Positions 34,667 through 43,654 of a DNA stretch of 64,000 nucleotides are shown here, one piece after another. Location of the stretch: NCBI RefSeq assembly GCF_017873565.1, contig NZ_JAGGKH010000004.1, positions 1 through 64,000 of the forward strand, given 5' to 3'. The translations under genes were made by a program, and so were the position numbers. This DNA is from Lederbergia galactosidilytica. Lineage in GTDB: Bacteria; Bacillota; Bacilli; Bacillales; Bacillaceae_C. Each line of letters opens with the position of its first letter. Position 1 is the first letter of the stretch. The notes under the pieces were generated by a model, which saw only the letters and a program-made list of their open reading frames with translations, had not been told where the DNA came from and did no database searches.

Positions 34667-35575
34667 CTAATCTATTAACCCTTCTTCTTTTAAAAATTCA
34701 AGTGCTACATCTTCTGGTTCTTTCTTATCCAAATTGACTTGGGCGTTCAGTTCCTGCATACGCTCATCGTCCAAGGTGTCCGCTAATTTGTTAAGTGTGT
34801 CTGCTAGGTCAGGATTAGCATCCAAAACTGCTTGGCGAATAATCGGTGCAGCATAATAAGGTGGGAAGAATTTTTTATCGTCTTCTAAAATGACCAAATT
34901 ATATTGCTTAATTCTTGCATCAGACGAGAAAGCAGTGATAACATCAATCTCCGCATCTTTTGCCGCCAAATACATTAAATCTGGATCAATATTTACCTGC
35001 TTTGCGAACTCAGTATCATACTCCACAATAAGTGCATCATAACCATCTCCTCTTTCAAAGAATTCTGGATCTGCTCCAAAAGATAGTTTTGAGGCATGTT
35101 TGGCTAAATCTGAGTATGTTTTAACATCCAACTCTTCAGCCAGTTCCTTTCGTATAGCTAAAGCATATGTATTATTAAATCCAAGTGGCTCTAACCAGGT
35201 TGTATTAAATTCTTCTTCATAACCTTTTTTCGTTTCATCATACACTTCATCTGGGCTCATACCAGGTTTGTATTCCTCATCTAAAACATTCAAATAACCT
35301 GTCCCAGTGTATTCAACATATAAATCAATATCACCCTTCTTCATGGCTTCTTGGAGTACGAATACCCCACCTAAAGCATCTTTTACTTCAACATCTAGGT
35401 CTGTATTCGCTTTAAGATATTCTGCAAGCATATGTGTCATAATAATTTGCTCTGTAAACTCTTTCCCAGAAACAACAATTTTTCCTGACTCTGCTTGATC
35501 TGCTCCACTATTCCCACATGCAACTAGAATAAACAGAAGCATGCTAATGATCATAATAGATACTATCTTTTTCAT
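34667..35575 (-). CDS. opuCC: Glycine betaine/carnitine/choline-binding lipoprotein (OpuCC-like)
   Basis: This 302-residue lipoprotein has a signal peptide with the lipobox LVAC near residue 20 and an OpuAC_2-type substrate-binding body: VSGKEFTEQIIMTHMLAEYL, VEYTGTGYLNVL, SFGADPEFFERGDGYDAL and FFPPYYAAPIIR. The family cages quaternary amines with aromatic residues. I chose ATG at 35575 because residues 1-12 of the longer frame look unrelated and a GGGGG sequence precedes this ATG. It leads the opuCC-CA-CB set; the order differs from B. subtilis, where the ATPase gene comes first. Confidence 0.88.
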   Translation of the reverse strand: MKKIVSIMIISMLLFILVACGNSGADQAESGKIVVSGKEFTEQIIMTHMLAEYLKANTDLDVEVKDALGGVFVLQEAMKKGDIDLYVEYTGTGYLNVLDEEYKPGMSPDEVYDETKKGYEEEFNTTWLEPLGFNNTYALAIRKELAEELDVKTYSDLAKHASKLSFGADPEFFERGDGYDALIVEYDTEFAKQVNIDPDLMYLAAKDAEIDVITAFSSDARIKQYNLVILEDDKKFFPPYYAAPIIRQAVLDANPDLADTLNKLADTLDDERMQELNAQVNLDKKEPEDVALEFLKEEGLID

Positions 35576-36301
35576 CCTATAAAACCCCCATTGTATATTT
35601 TTTACTTGCAACTCCAGTTCGCTCCACTAATTGTTTGATTATTCGGTATATTTATTTTACGTTTGTATCGCTAAATTTTTAAATATAAAATTAGCTCAAA
35701 AATAATGTGAATAATTTCACAAGTGTTATTACATCATTTTCTCTTAGACCTTCTATGATCGTTCTAAGCAGATCAGTAGTATTTTAGGCTTGTAGATAAA
35801 CAAGTTGGAGAACCTCTAAAAAACATTAGTTTGAAGATCATCGTTCTCTAGATGTCCGTGAACGATGCTTAACAACATAGCCTAGTTAATATGTCCTACT
35901 TTATTATCCCTCAATCTTCTCACAGACCGTATCCCTTTAAAATAGCTTGTCTAATATTTATTGAAAATAAAAACTGACGCAAAGAAAGACAACTCAAACG
36001 AAACGAACGAAACTAATGACTTCAATTATATAGTTTAACTGACTGTCGTACAATTCCGCTAATTCTCCATCTCCATCTATTAAACTCCAATACTCGGGTT
36101 GAGCTAAAGTCAGTGATAGGGAATCTTATAAGTTCTACAAAATGCTCTATAAAGCATAAGAATACTCGAAGGCGTTTTAACTGCCAACACTTCCGTACAT
36201 CTCTTCAATTAAAACAAATCTCATAATAAAACATAATAATTGACCGCTTTCATCCAAATCGGTATTGTATGAATATGAAAATGGTAAAGGAGGAGAAGAA
36301 A
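35576..36301. other. Intergenic region between opuCC and the aldo/keto reductase
   Basis: About 720 bp lie between divergent genes. It must hold the opuC promoter but no consensus pair was convincing. No gene, riboswitch or repeat was recognised. Short frames on both strands lack ribosome sites. Confidence 0.4.
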
Positions 36302-37228
36302 TTGAAGTACTTTCCAATAAAAAATACAAGTTTAAATGTTTCCAATATGGTGATGGGAAATATGCGTATCAATGAACTTACGAAAGTCGAGATTGGAAAT
36401 TTGGTTCGCACAGCTATGGAGGAAGGTATTAATTTCTTCGATCATGCGGATATTTATGGTGGGGGAGAATGTGAATCCCTTTTCGCTGATGCCATCCAAA
36501 TGAATGCAAGTATAAGGGATAAAATGATTTTACAAAGTAAGTGTGGTATTCATTCAAAAGATAATTATTATGACTTTTCAAAAAAGCATATTGTCAAGTC
36601 TGTTGAAGGGATTTTAAAAAGGCTCAAAACGGATTACTTAGACCTTTTGCTGCTGCATCGTCCTGATCCTTTGATGGAACCCGAGGAAGTAGCAGAAGCT
36701 TTCGATGAATTACATAATAGCGGGAAAGTTCGCTATTTTGGGGTCTCAAATCACAACCCTATGCAAATAGAATTACTACAAAAATATGTATCACATAAAT
36801 TAGTCGTTAATCAATTACAGCTAAGTATTGCCCAGTCTGCTTTAATTGATTCTGGTATTGCATTAAATATGCCTGTCGATCAATCGATCAATCGCGATAG
36901 TAGTATTTTAGAGTATTGTCGTTTAAAAGATATTACGATTCAAGCGTGGTCTCCTTATCAAAACGGATTCTTTGAAGGGCCTTTTCTAGGTGACTTAGAG
37001 AAATTCCCGGAATTAAATCAAGTGATGGATGAATTAGCTGAAAAATATCAGGTCACCAATACAGCCATCGCATCTGCCTGGATTACTCGCCATCCAGCAA
37101 ATATCCAAGTGGTCCTTGGAACAACGACTCCTCAGCGGATCAAGGATGCCTGTGCGGGCTCTGAGATCATCCTAACAAGAAAAGAATGGTATGACCTTTA
37201 TAAAGCTGCTGGACATATCGTTCCTTAA
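36302..37228 (+). CDS. Aldo/keto reductase family oxidoreductase
   Basis: This 308-residue enzyme is an NADPH-dependent aldo/keto reductase. The catalytic tetrad is visible: Asp and Tyr in FFDHADIYGGG, Lys in LQSKCGI and His in LLLLHRPDPL. The strand VRYFGVSNHN and the C-terminal WITRHPANIQVVLGTT complete the barrel and cofactor site. It resembles YdhF-type enzymes. I chose TTG at 36302 because AAAGGAGGAG lies 8 bases upstream and family members begin near MKYFPI. The ATG at 36269 would place that site inside the gene. It stands alone with its own terminator, and the substrate is unknown. Confidence 0.85.
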   Translation: MKYFPIKNTSLNVSNMVMGNMRINELTKVEIGNLVRTAMEEGINFFDHADIYGGGECESLFADAIQMNASIRDKMILQSKCGIHSKDNYYDFSKKHIVKSVEGILKRLKTDYLDLLLLHRPDPLMEPEEVAEAFDELHNSGKVRYFGVSNHNPMQIELLQKYVSHKLVVNQLQLSIAQSALIDSGIALNMPVDQSINRDSSILEYCRLKDITIQAWSPYQNGFFEGPFLGDLEKFPELNQVMDELAEKYQVTNTAIASAWITRHPANIQVVLGTTTPQRIKDACAGSEIILTRKEWYDLYKAAGHIVP

Positions 37229-37238
37229 GTTCTCCTCA

Positions 37239-37275
37239 CACTCTCTTCTTTACTTAAAAGGAGAGAGTGTTTTCT
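37239..37275 (+). terminator. Terminator of the aldo/keto reductase gene
   Basis: CACTCTCT pairs with AGAGAGTG across a 14-base loop, followed by TTTTCT. It begins 10 bases after the stop codon. Confidence 0.7.
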
Positions 37276-37483
37276 ATACGTCTCTATTCCCCTATGAGGA
37301 CATCTATAAAACCGCCAACTCGAGGTGTATAATAAAAGGAATAAACTTTATGGCTTTTCGAAGTGCGAATGTATTTCGATTTTCTAAAGGTGGTGTTCAT
37401 CATATTAAATTTGGCGCAATTTTGCTCCCCTTCCTTATCCCTTGCATAAGGACTCTTTACCATTTTCTTTAGAAACAATCCTA

Positions 37484-38134
37484 TTATCCCTCCTCCGGTT
37501 CCGCTTGATACAAACCAGGTAGGACTTTTTTTATTTCTTCTTCATGGCTTTGCAAAGCTTCCATCCAAAGTTCCACTAGCTTTCTTCCATTAATTAATTC
37601 AATATTTAAAGGTTCCACATACTCTTTTGCTGCATCTGTAAAGTCCGAGGTAGTAATAACATATCCGCCAACCGCTTGCTTTTTTACCATATTAGAATGG
37701 ATAAGAGCAATGGGCTCAAAATCGACATCGTCTTTCCAACACTTCACTTGTCCAAGAAATAAGCCTTCTTCTGTCTTATGTTTAAAATCAATTCCAAAAT
37801 CTTGCCTAGATGGGAGGACATCTGTTTCTCCTCCCTTTGCTCTTTCGAAAATATCTGCTACAAAATCTTCAAATATTAAAGGATCCTCTTTAATAAATTT
37901 CTTCGTGTACTGTGAATCCACTTCCCTCTCTTGTTCATCACCTTCGAAAGCTAAATCTTCCTCCTGCTTAAATCTTAAATATAGTCCCATGGCTAAAGTC
38001 CATTTAACCTCTTCACTCGAATGTAATTGTCGGTTAATTAAATCTAGTTCATAACTATTTCTCCGCTTAGCACGTTGAAAGTGTATATATGCGGCCAATA
38101 ATAAGACTGCGATTGCAACCTCTACATATACCAT
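37484..38134 (-). CDS. Membrane-anchored restriction-endonuclease-like protein (Mrr_cat family)
   Basis: This 216-residue protein has one N-terminal membrane segment (VYVEVAIAVLLLAAYIHF) followed by a polar linker and an Mrr-type nuclease domain (about 95-205). The active-site pattern is FEDFVADIF, then FGIDFKH with the metal-binding aspartate, and LGQVKCWKDD, where glutamine replaces the usual acidic residue before the lysine (QxK). This is the PD-(D/E)xK fold variant seen in many Mrr proteins. The ATG at 38134 follows GGGAGG. No methyltransferase or other defence gene is adjacent, so a role in foreign-DNA restriction is uncertain. Confidence 0.75.
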   Translation of the reverse strand: MVYVEVAIAVLLLAAYIHFQRAKRRNSYELDLINRQLHSSEEVKWTLAMGLYLRFKQEEDLAFEGDEQEREVDSQYTKKFIKEDPLIFEDFVADIFERAKGGETDVLPSRQDFGIDFKHKTEEGLFLGQVKCWKDDVDFEPIALIHSNMVKKQAVGGYVITTSDFTDAAKEYVEPLNIELINGRKLVELWMEALQSHEEEIKKVLPGLYQAEPEEG

Positions 38135-38544
38135 TTGGCAATACCTCCCTACGACAGTTATCACCTTTTTTGGGGATCCTTATTCTTGAGATCTCCTTAA
38201 AGGAATGAGTCAATTTATTTCATAATTGCTTTATAGTGAAAAGCACTCGAACTTTATTGTTAAAGAAAGGTAAATTGTTAGTCACTGTATTTTCCTTACC
38301 AGTTGATTAGAGTGGAAGCTGGCCCCTTGGAGATAAGTGTACAAAGACTAAATATATGCTGTCCTTGCGGCGGCACATAAAGCGCAAAACAACGTTGTGC
38401 AAATTTGCGCAAAAATCTCCATATAAATTTTTAACAATTACTCTTTGTAATGAATTTGAAATATTTTTAAACAAAATACAACAATTGAATAACATTTATT
38501 ACAGTATATGGTAAAATAGAAGTATAACCTTTAGGGGGAATTTA
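38135..38544. other. Intergenic region before the DUF915 gene
   Basis: About 400 bp lie between divergent genes. It includes an inverted repeat TTGTGCAAATTTGCGCAA (about 38394-38411) and AT-rich sequence with a TGGTAAAAT box near 38509-38517, possibly an extended -10 for the downstream hydrolase. No gene was seen. Confidence 0.35.
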
Positions 38545-39393
38545 ATGAAAAAGAAATATTCAGGAATAGGATTATTTTTTATTTGTATACTCATTATTGG
38601 ACTTTTTATTTCACGTCCAAAATTGATAAATGAACAAACTCATGTTGCCGCCTCGCCTGCTGTTATCCCAACTCTTTTTCTCCATGGTTATAAGGGGAGC
38701 GAACGCTCTTTTTCAACTATGTTAGAACGAATGGAGCAACAAAATTGGGGGACAAAAACCCTTGTATGTTTTGTCCACAAAAATGGCCGTGTTTCAATTA
38801 GAGGGACACTCCCTAAAAATGTTGAAAATCCATTTATCCAAGTCATTTTTGAGAATAATCGCGCCCAATTAAGCGATCAAACAAAGTGGCTACAAGAGAT
38901 CATGAAACAATTAAAGGAACGTTATTATATTGAAGAAATCAATGTTGTCGGTCATTCAATGGGTGGGCTGGCTTTAACAAATTATATTCAGAGTACAGAA
39001 AATCAAGATGGCTATCCAAAAGTTCAAAGTCTAATAACAATTGGAAGTCCTTTTCTCGGAATTGATCAAAAGGGTTATTTTGAGAGAAACTATGGGAAAG
39101 CACTGATCGATTTAAAACCAAACTCCCAAGCACTAAATAAATTAAGCCATCATCGAACATCTTTTCCAGATGACATTCAAGTACTGTCAATTGCAGGAGT
39201 TGTAGAGGATCCTTTGACAGGGGACGGTCTGGTTTCATTAGAAAGCGCCCTAGCCAATCGAAATCTAATCAATTCAGACCAATTTACAGGGAAGGTTGTC
39301 ACAAGTATAACGGCTACCCATTCTGGTTTACATGAAATTGAGGTAGTCGATCAACTCATCGCTAACTTTTTGTGGGAAAACATTGATGAGTAG
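38545..39393 (+). CDS. Secreted or membrane-anchored alpha/beta hydrolase (DUF915 family)
   Basis: This 282-residue protein has an N-terminal hydrophobic segment (GIGLFFICILIIGLFI) that is a signal peptide or anchor, then an alpha/beta hydrolase domain of the DUF915 family. Motifs are PTLFLHGYKGSERSF with the oxyanion loop and NVVGHSMGGLAL with the nucleophile serine; D in GDGLVSLESA and H in ATHSGLHE complete the triad. Family members are thought to be cell-surface lipases or esterases. The ATG follows TTTAGGGGGAATTTA. It is a single-gene unit ending at a strong hairpin shared with adenine deaminase. Confidence 0.82.
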   Translation: MKKKYSGIGLFFICILIIGLFISRPKLINEQTHVAASPAVIPTLFLHGYKGSERSFSTMLERMEQQNWGTKTLVCFVHKNGRVSIRGTLPKNVENPFIQVIFENNRAQLSDQTKWLQEIMKQLKERYYIEEINVVGHSMGGLALTNYIQSTENQDGYPKVQSLITIGSPFLGIDQKGYFERNYGKALIDLKPNSQALNKLSHHRTSFPDDIQVLSIAGVVEDPLTGDGLVSLESALANRNLINSDQFTGKVVTSITATHSGLHEIEVVDQLIANFLWENIDE

Positions 39394-39452
39394 AAATTAA
39401 AGTAAACCCCAAAGTACGTTTCCTTTAGGAGTGCCATGCAAACTCGATAGAG

Positions 39453-39485
39453 AAAAAAGAGAAGCCAGCGTAGCTTCTCTTTTTT
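39453..39485. terminator. Bidirectional terminator between the DUF915 gene and adenine deaminase
   Basis: AAAAAAGAGAAGC (39453-39465) pairs perfectly with GCTTCTCTTTTTT (39473-39485) around a 7-base loop. The A/T tracts give U-runs in both directions, serving the two convergent genes. Confidence 0.9.
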
Positions 39486-39489
39486 AAAA

Positions 39490-41274
39490 TTAATCCGTTA
39501 TTTCTACATCAATCATTTTAAATTCCTTTACATCAACCAGCCCACGATTGGAAATTCGTACATCCGGTATGACAGGTAAAGCAATGAGAGAAAAGGTCAT
39601 GAATGGTGCATGAATAGGACAACCTAATGTTTTCCAGGCTGCTTCAAGTTGTTGGACCTCTTTTACAACCGTCTCCAATGGTTGATCAGACATGAGACCT
39701 GCTATCGGCATACTTACTTGGGCCAAGATTCTTCCATCATCGACCACAATCATACCTCCACCGATTTTAGCTAACTCATTAGCAGCAAATGCCATATCCT
39801 CTGCATTTGTTCCCATCACGAGTAAGTTATGGCTATCATGGGCCACGGTTGAGGCCACAGCACCCTGTTTTAACTTAAAGCCGTGGGCGAAACCTAAGGA
39901 GATTTGCCCTGTTTGATGGTGACGTTCAATACACGCTAATTGCAGAATATCGTGCTCAAGATCTGGCTCAATGAACCCATCCTTAACCTTCAAAGCCGTA
40001 GTCATTTTCTCGGTACGGGCACTATTTTCTATGACATTAATGACATTGACTTTTGTTTCTTCATTATTACTTTTACTTTCAAGTTGAAAATCAGTTGCAG
40101 TTAAAGCTTGTTTTAGATTGATAGAATTCCGAATATGTTCCGGATATACAAAGGTTGGAAATTCCTTCATTAGCTGATGATCTTGATAGATCACTTCTCC
40201 GTCCGCAATGACTGTACTTGGTTCCAATTTCCGAATATCTTCAATCAACAAAATATCTGCCACTTTTCCAGGTGCAATCGAGCCTAAATCGCGGTCCATT
40301 TTGTAATAGCGAGCGACATTAATCGTTCCCATTTGAATCGCTGTAACGGGATCAACCCCTTCCTCGATAGCACGACGAACTACATGATTCAAGTGGCCTT
40401 TATCAACGAGTGTTTGGGGATAGACATCATCTGTCACCAAACTAATATTGTTTGTTTGAACATGTTCTTCTGTCACAACCTTGATAACTTCTTTCACATC
40501 CTGCCAAGCAGACCCTTCACGAATCACCAAATGCATACCAAGACGTAATTTTTCTAATCCATGTTCTTTTGTCACTGTTTCGTGACAAGAATCTGCTCCA
40601 GATGCAATATAGGCTTGTAGCATTTTGGAATCGTCCGCTGGAAAATGCCCTGTCACTGTTTTATTCGCTTTGATAGTTTCCGCAATTTCCCCAGTCATAA
40701 GCGGATCCCCATAAACAACTCCTGGAAAATTCATGACTTCGCCTAGTCCTGCAACATTTTCCCACTGCATCCCCGCTTTAATATCTTCAACACTTAAGGT
40801 TGCTCCCCCATCCTCAAAGTCTGTTGTAGCAGGAACGCATGAAGGAAAGGTTGTAAATACCTTCAAAGGCAGTTGTTGGCCTTCCTCATGCATCAACCGT
40901 ACACCCTCTACCCCAAAAACGTTGGCAATTTCATGGGGATCCATAAAGATGGAGGTTGTTCCTTTGGCAAGTCCAGCCTTCGCAAACTCTGTCACAGAAA
41001 GCATCGTACTCTCTACATGCATATGGCCGTCAATAAATCCAGGGACTAGGTATTTGCCCTTAGCATTGATCACCTGCGTATTTTCACCTATCGTATGGTC
41101 AGACGTTCCAACATATGCTACTCTTCCCTCAACAATCGATACATCGATATTTTCCAACAGCTCTCCTGTAAAAACATTTACTAATATGCCATTGGTGATG
41201 ACAAGTTCTGCTTTCTCTTCACCTCTTGCCACTTTCGATAGTTGCTGACTTACTTCATATATTTTCTTTCTCAT
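39490..41274 (-). CDS. ade: Adenine deaminase
   Basis: This 594-residue amidohydrolase converts adenine to hypoxanthine and ammonia. The metal-binding motif VPGFIDGHMHVESTMLS is near residue 75, followed by SIFMDPHEIANVFG, GHFPADD, SCHETVTKEHG and TDDVYP. The C-terminal adenine-deaminase domain carries VASTVAHDSHNLLVMGTN and KIGGGMIVVDDG. Length and motifs match the Ade/AdeC family. The ATG at 41274 has GAAGGGAG about 10 bases before it. It lies 137 bp downstream of the purine permease gene and probably shares its riboswitch-controlled transcript. Confidence 0.93.
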   Translation of the reverse strand: MRKKIYEVSQQLSKVARGEEKAELVITNGILVNVFTGELLENIDVSIVEGRVAYVGTSDHTIGENTQVINAKGKYLVPGFIDGHMHVESTMLSVTEFAKAGLAKGTTSIFMDPHEIANVFGVEGVRLMHEEGQQLPLKVFTTFPSCVPATTDFEDGGATLSVEDIKAGMQWENVAGLGEVMNFPGVVYGDPLMTGEIAETIKANKTVTGHFPADDSKMLQAYIASGADSCHETVTKEHGLEKLRLGMHLVIREGSAWQDVKEVIKVVTEEHVQTNNISLVTDDVYPQTLVDKGHLNHVVRRAIEEGVDPVTAIQMGTINVARYYKMDRDLGSIAPGKVADILLIEDIRKLEPSTVIADGEVIYQDHQLMKEFPTFVYPEHIRNSINLKQALTATDFQLESKSNNEETKVNVINVIENSARTEKMTTALKVKDGFIEPDLEHDILQLACIERHHQTGQISLGFAHGFKLKQGAVASTVAHDSHNLLVMGTNAEDMAFAANELAKIGGGMIVVDDGRILAQVSMPIAGLMSDQPLETVVKEVQQLEAAWKTLGCPIHAPFMTFSLIALPVIPDVRISNRGLVDVKEFKMIDVEITD

Positions 41275-41411
41275 GATGAGGTCTCCCTTCTCTTCTTGGA
41301 CAGTTCGGATTTAAAGTAAAGTCCATCTTTCTATTTATAAAATAAAAAGCGAAGAATGCCCATTCTGTATTGAGCATTCCCGCTATCGGTCATGTTAAAT
41401 CTATCACTCTA

Positions 41412-42713
41412 CTAAGCTGCCCATCCTAGATAAATAACAAATACGACAAACAGCACATACATAATCGGATGAACTTCTTTAAATTTCCCTTTGAACACCA
41501 TTGTTAATGGATAAAAAATAAAGCCGAGCGCAATCCCAGTAGAAATACTATAAGTCAAAGGCATCGTCACAACTGTCATAAACGCTGGAATCGCAAATTC
41601 AAAATCCTTCCATTTAATTTCTGCCAGAGAGGATGCCATTAGGATCCCGACAATAATTAGAGCGGGCGCCGTTACTTCCGATGTTACCACACTAAGTAAT
41701 GGAGAAAAGAATAACGCTAAAATAAAGAACCCTGCTGTCACGACAGAAGTGAAGCCTGAGCGCCCACCTGCCGCCACACCTGAAGTTGATTCGACAAAAG
41801 ATGTAGTCGTTGATGTTCCTAAAACTGCTCCAATCATAGTCGCAACCGAGTCTGCGGAAAGAGCCTTGCCAGCGCGTGGTAATTTTCCATCTTCCAATAA
41901 CCCTGCTTGACGGGCAACAGCCATTAGTGTGCCAGCCGTATCAAAGAAATCTACGAACAAGAGAGTAAAGATGACAACGAGCAAATGAGGAGTGAATAAA
42001 TCTCCCAAATTGCCGAACATAACGCCAAAAGTTGGTTTTAAGCTTGGAATAGTAGAAACAAGCGCATCTGGTAATGGAATTTGTTTGAATATAATCCCCG
42101 CAATCGCCGTTACAATCATTCCATAAAATATGGCCCCTTTAAATCCACGAATCATAAAGAATGCTGTAATGACAATCCCAAATATGGTCAATAAAGTTCC
42201 TGGGGCTGTAATATCTCCTAAAGCAACAACTGTTGTACCTGGATCAGCATCGACAACAATTCCTGCGTTCTGAAAGCCAATAAAAGTTATGAACAAACCA
42301 ATACCTGCCGCAACAGCTAACTTAAGCTGCTCAGGAATGGCATTAATAATCGTTTCACGTATTTTTGTTAAAGTAAGAATAAAAAAGATTAATCCTGACA
42401 TAAATGTTCCTGCTAAAGCCGTTTGCCAAGGAATACCCATGCCAAGTACAACTGTATAAGCGAAGAAAGCATTTATCCCCATTCCTGGTGCAAGAGCCAC
42501 AGGGTATTTTGCCCATAACCCCATAATTAAACAGGCAATGGCTGAAGCCAATGCTGTTGCAACATAAACTGCCCCTTGATCCATTCCAGCATCACTGAGC
42601 ACAGATGGGTTGACAAACAAAATATAAGCCATCGCCAAAAACGTCGTTAAACCAGCAACAGATTCTTGACGATAATTAGTATTTAATTCCCTAAAATTAA
42701 AATAGCGTTGCAT
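41412..42713 (-). CDS. NCS2 family purine permease (adenine/guanine/hypoxanthine type)
   Basis: This 433-residue transporter has 12-14 membrane segments. The AzgA-type NCS2 motifs are TTFLAMAYILFVNPSVLSDAGMD near residue 25, ALAPGMGINAFFAYTVVLGMG, LAVAAGIGLFITFIGFQNAG, and FVDFFDTAGTLMAVA with the coupling Asp. It imports purine bases with a cation. The ATG at 42713 follows AGGAGG with 8 bases spacing. Transcription is controlled by the guanine-type riboswitch upstream, which fits uptake of guanine or hypoxanthine. It resembles B. subtilis PbuG/PbuO, and the exact base specificity cannot be decided. Confidence 0.9.
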   Translation of the reverse strand: MQRYFNFRELNTNYRQESVAGLTTFLAMAYILFVNPSVLSDAGMDQGAVYVATALASAIACLIMGLWAKYPVALAPGMGINAFFAYTVVLGMGIPWQTALAGTFMSGLIFFILTLTKIRETIINAIPEQLKLAVAAGIGLFITFIGFQNAGIVVDADPGTTVVALGDITAPGTLLTIFGIVITAFFMIRGFKGAIFYGMIVTAIAGIIFKQIPLPDALVSTIPSLKPTFGVMFGNLGDLFTPHLLVVIFTLLFVDFFDTAGTLMAVARQAGLLEDGKLPRAGKALSADSVATMIGAVLGTSTTTSFVESTSGVAAGGRSGFTSVVTAGFFILALFFSPLLSVVTSEVTAPALIIVGILMASSLAEIKWKDFEFAIPAFMTVVTMPLTYSISTGIALGFIFYPLTMVFKGKFKEVHPIMYVLFVVFVIYLGWAA

Positions 42714-42815
42714 TCATTATTCCTCCTATTATCTCTTCAAAGCTTAAAATGCTAGTAAACTTTTTAGGAACAGCATGTAGATCTTATACGTAGCTACTCA
42801 CGCTTCATTGAATGC

Positions 42816-42996
42816 AAAAAGCCTGGGCTTCTTTCACCCAGGCACGCCTACATTGTAAATAGAAATAAAAATTGGGCCACTTTCTTCCTCAACCTAGATA
42901 GATGGTCCACGATTATTCTATCCTCATTCATGTAGTCCGGCAATTTACGGTTACCTGGTAGAAACGATTGGGCCATATTCCCAAACATATACATTC
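42816..42996 (-). promoter_or_regulatory. Purine riboswitch (guanine type) with terminator
   Basis: On the minus strand the aptamer (42996-42928) shows the purine-riboswitch core: GGGAATATGGCCC in P2, TTTCTACC in the J2/3 junction, CCGTAAAT in loop 3, and GGACTAC before P1. The base equivalent to position 74 of the xpt riboswitch is C, which pairs with guanine or hypoxanthine rather than adenine. About 85 nt downstream is a strong terminator, GCCTGGG paired with CCCAGGC (42843-42821), followed by five T. Ligand binding should stop transcription of the permease and probably of ade. Confidence 0.93.
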
Positions 42997-43654
42997 AATA
43001 AATAATGATTCAATTAAGTACATCTCTATTAATAGCATAAAAGACCTAAAAACGTCAATAGATTTCACGAATATTATTTTGTTTTTTACCATTAATGTTC
43101 GTGAAATCAAGTGTTCATTTAATCTTCACATCTTCCTAGCGCTTTTTATAGGATATTCCCAAGCAAAGTGTTAAACTTTTAAGGAATCATAGTTAGTTTT
43201 TTCATGGTCACACCTTAGAAATTACATAATACTGTGTAAGTAGTCGCAAACTTTCTGAGAAGATGAAGATTTATTGAGGCTGGGACAAAAGTGTTTTCGC
43301 TTAGGTAAAGTCACATGCAGGCGTTGCGACGTACCAGGAAGTACTAGTGTAGGTGAAGCAACAGGAAGTTGCGCTTTGAGCCTGCCGCCAGGACGGCGCG
43401 AACTTAGCCTGCGTTCCCGAGTGTCAAGCCTCCTCAGGCTTAGCATTTTAGTTATGTCCCAGCCTCTTCTCGCTTAGATAAGTAATCGAACTTACGATTA
43501 ATATGGGAGTGAATGAGCTTGAGTCTTATTCTTTCATGTTAACTAGAAAGTCAACCCTGAGCTAGTTTTTAATATGTATTAATTTTAGTGATGAACATCT
43601 TTTATAGATCCTCGTCAAGCTATTCATTCATGATGATTTGGAGTGAGCAAGTTT
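42997..43654. other. Intergenic region upstream of the purine riboswitch and MFS gene
   Basis: About 650 bp lie between divergent units. It contains the repeat copy at 43276-43466. No gene was found; the short frames on either strand overlap the repeat or are AT-rich without ribosome sites. The promoter for the riboswitch transcript should lie near 43000-43060 but was not placed confidently. Confidence 0.4.
43276..43466. repeat. Intergenic repeat with GAGGCTGGGA inverted ends (copy 2, 191 bp)
   Basis: It begins GAGGCTGGGACAAAAG and ends GTTATGTCCCAGCCTC, so the ends are a 10-bp perfect inverted repeat (GAGGCTGGGA). TTAGCATTTTAGTTAT sits just inside the right end, as in copy 1. The interior is more GC-rich than the surroundings and differs from copy 1, so it is a composite or variable element. 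Confidence 0.85.

Noticed and set aside
37191-37472. 93-residue plus-strand frame after the aldo/keto reductase
   Set aside because: It overlaps the end of the reductase and its terminator hairpin.
43222-43477. Overlapping short frames on both strands
   Set aside because: They lie in the GC-rich interior of an intergenic repeat (43276-43466), have no ribosome sites and no family pattern.
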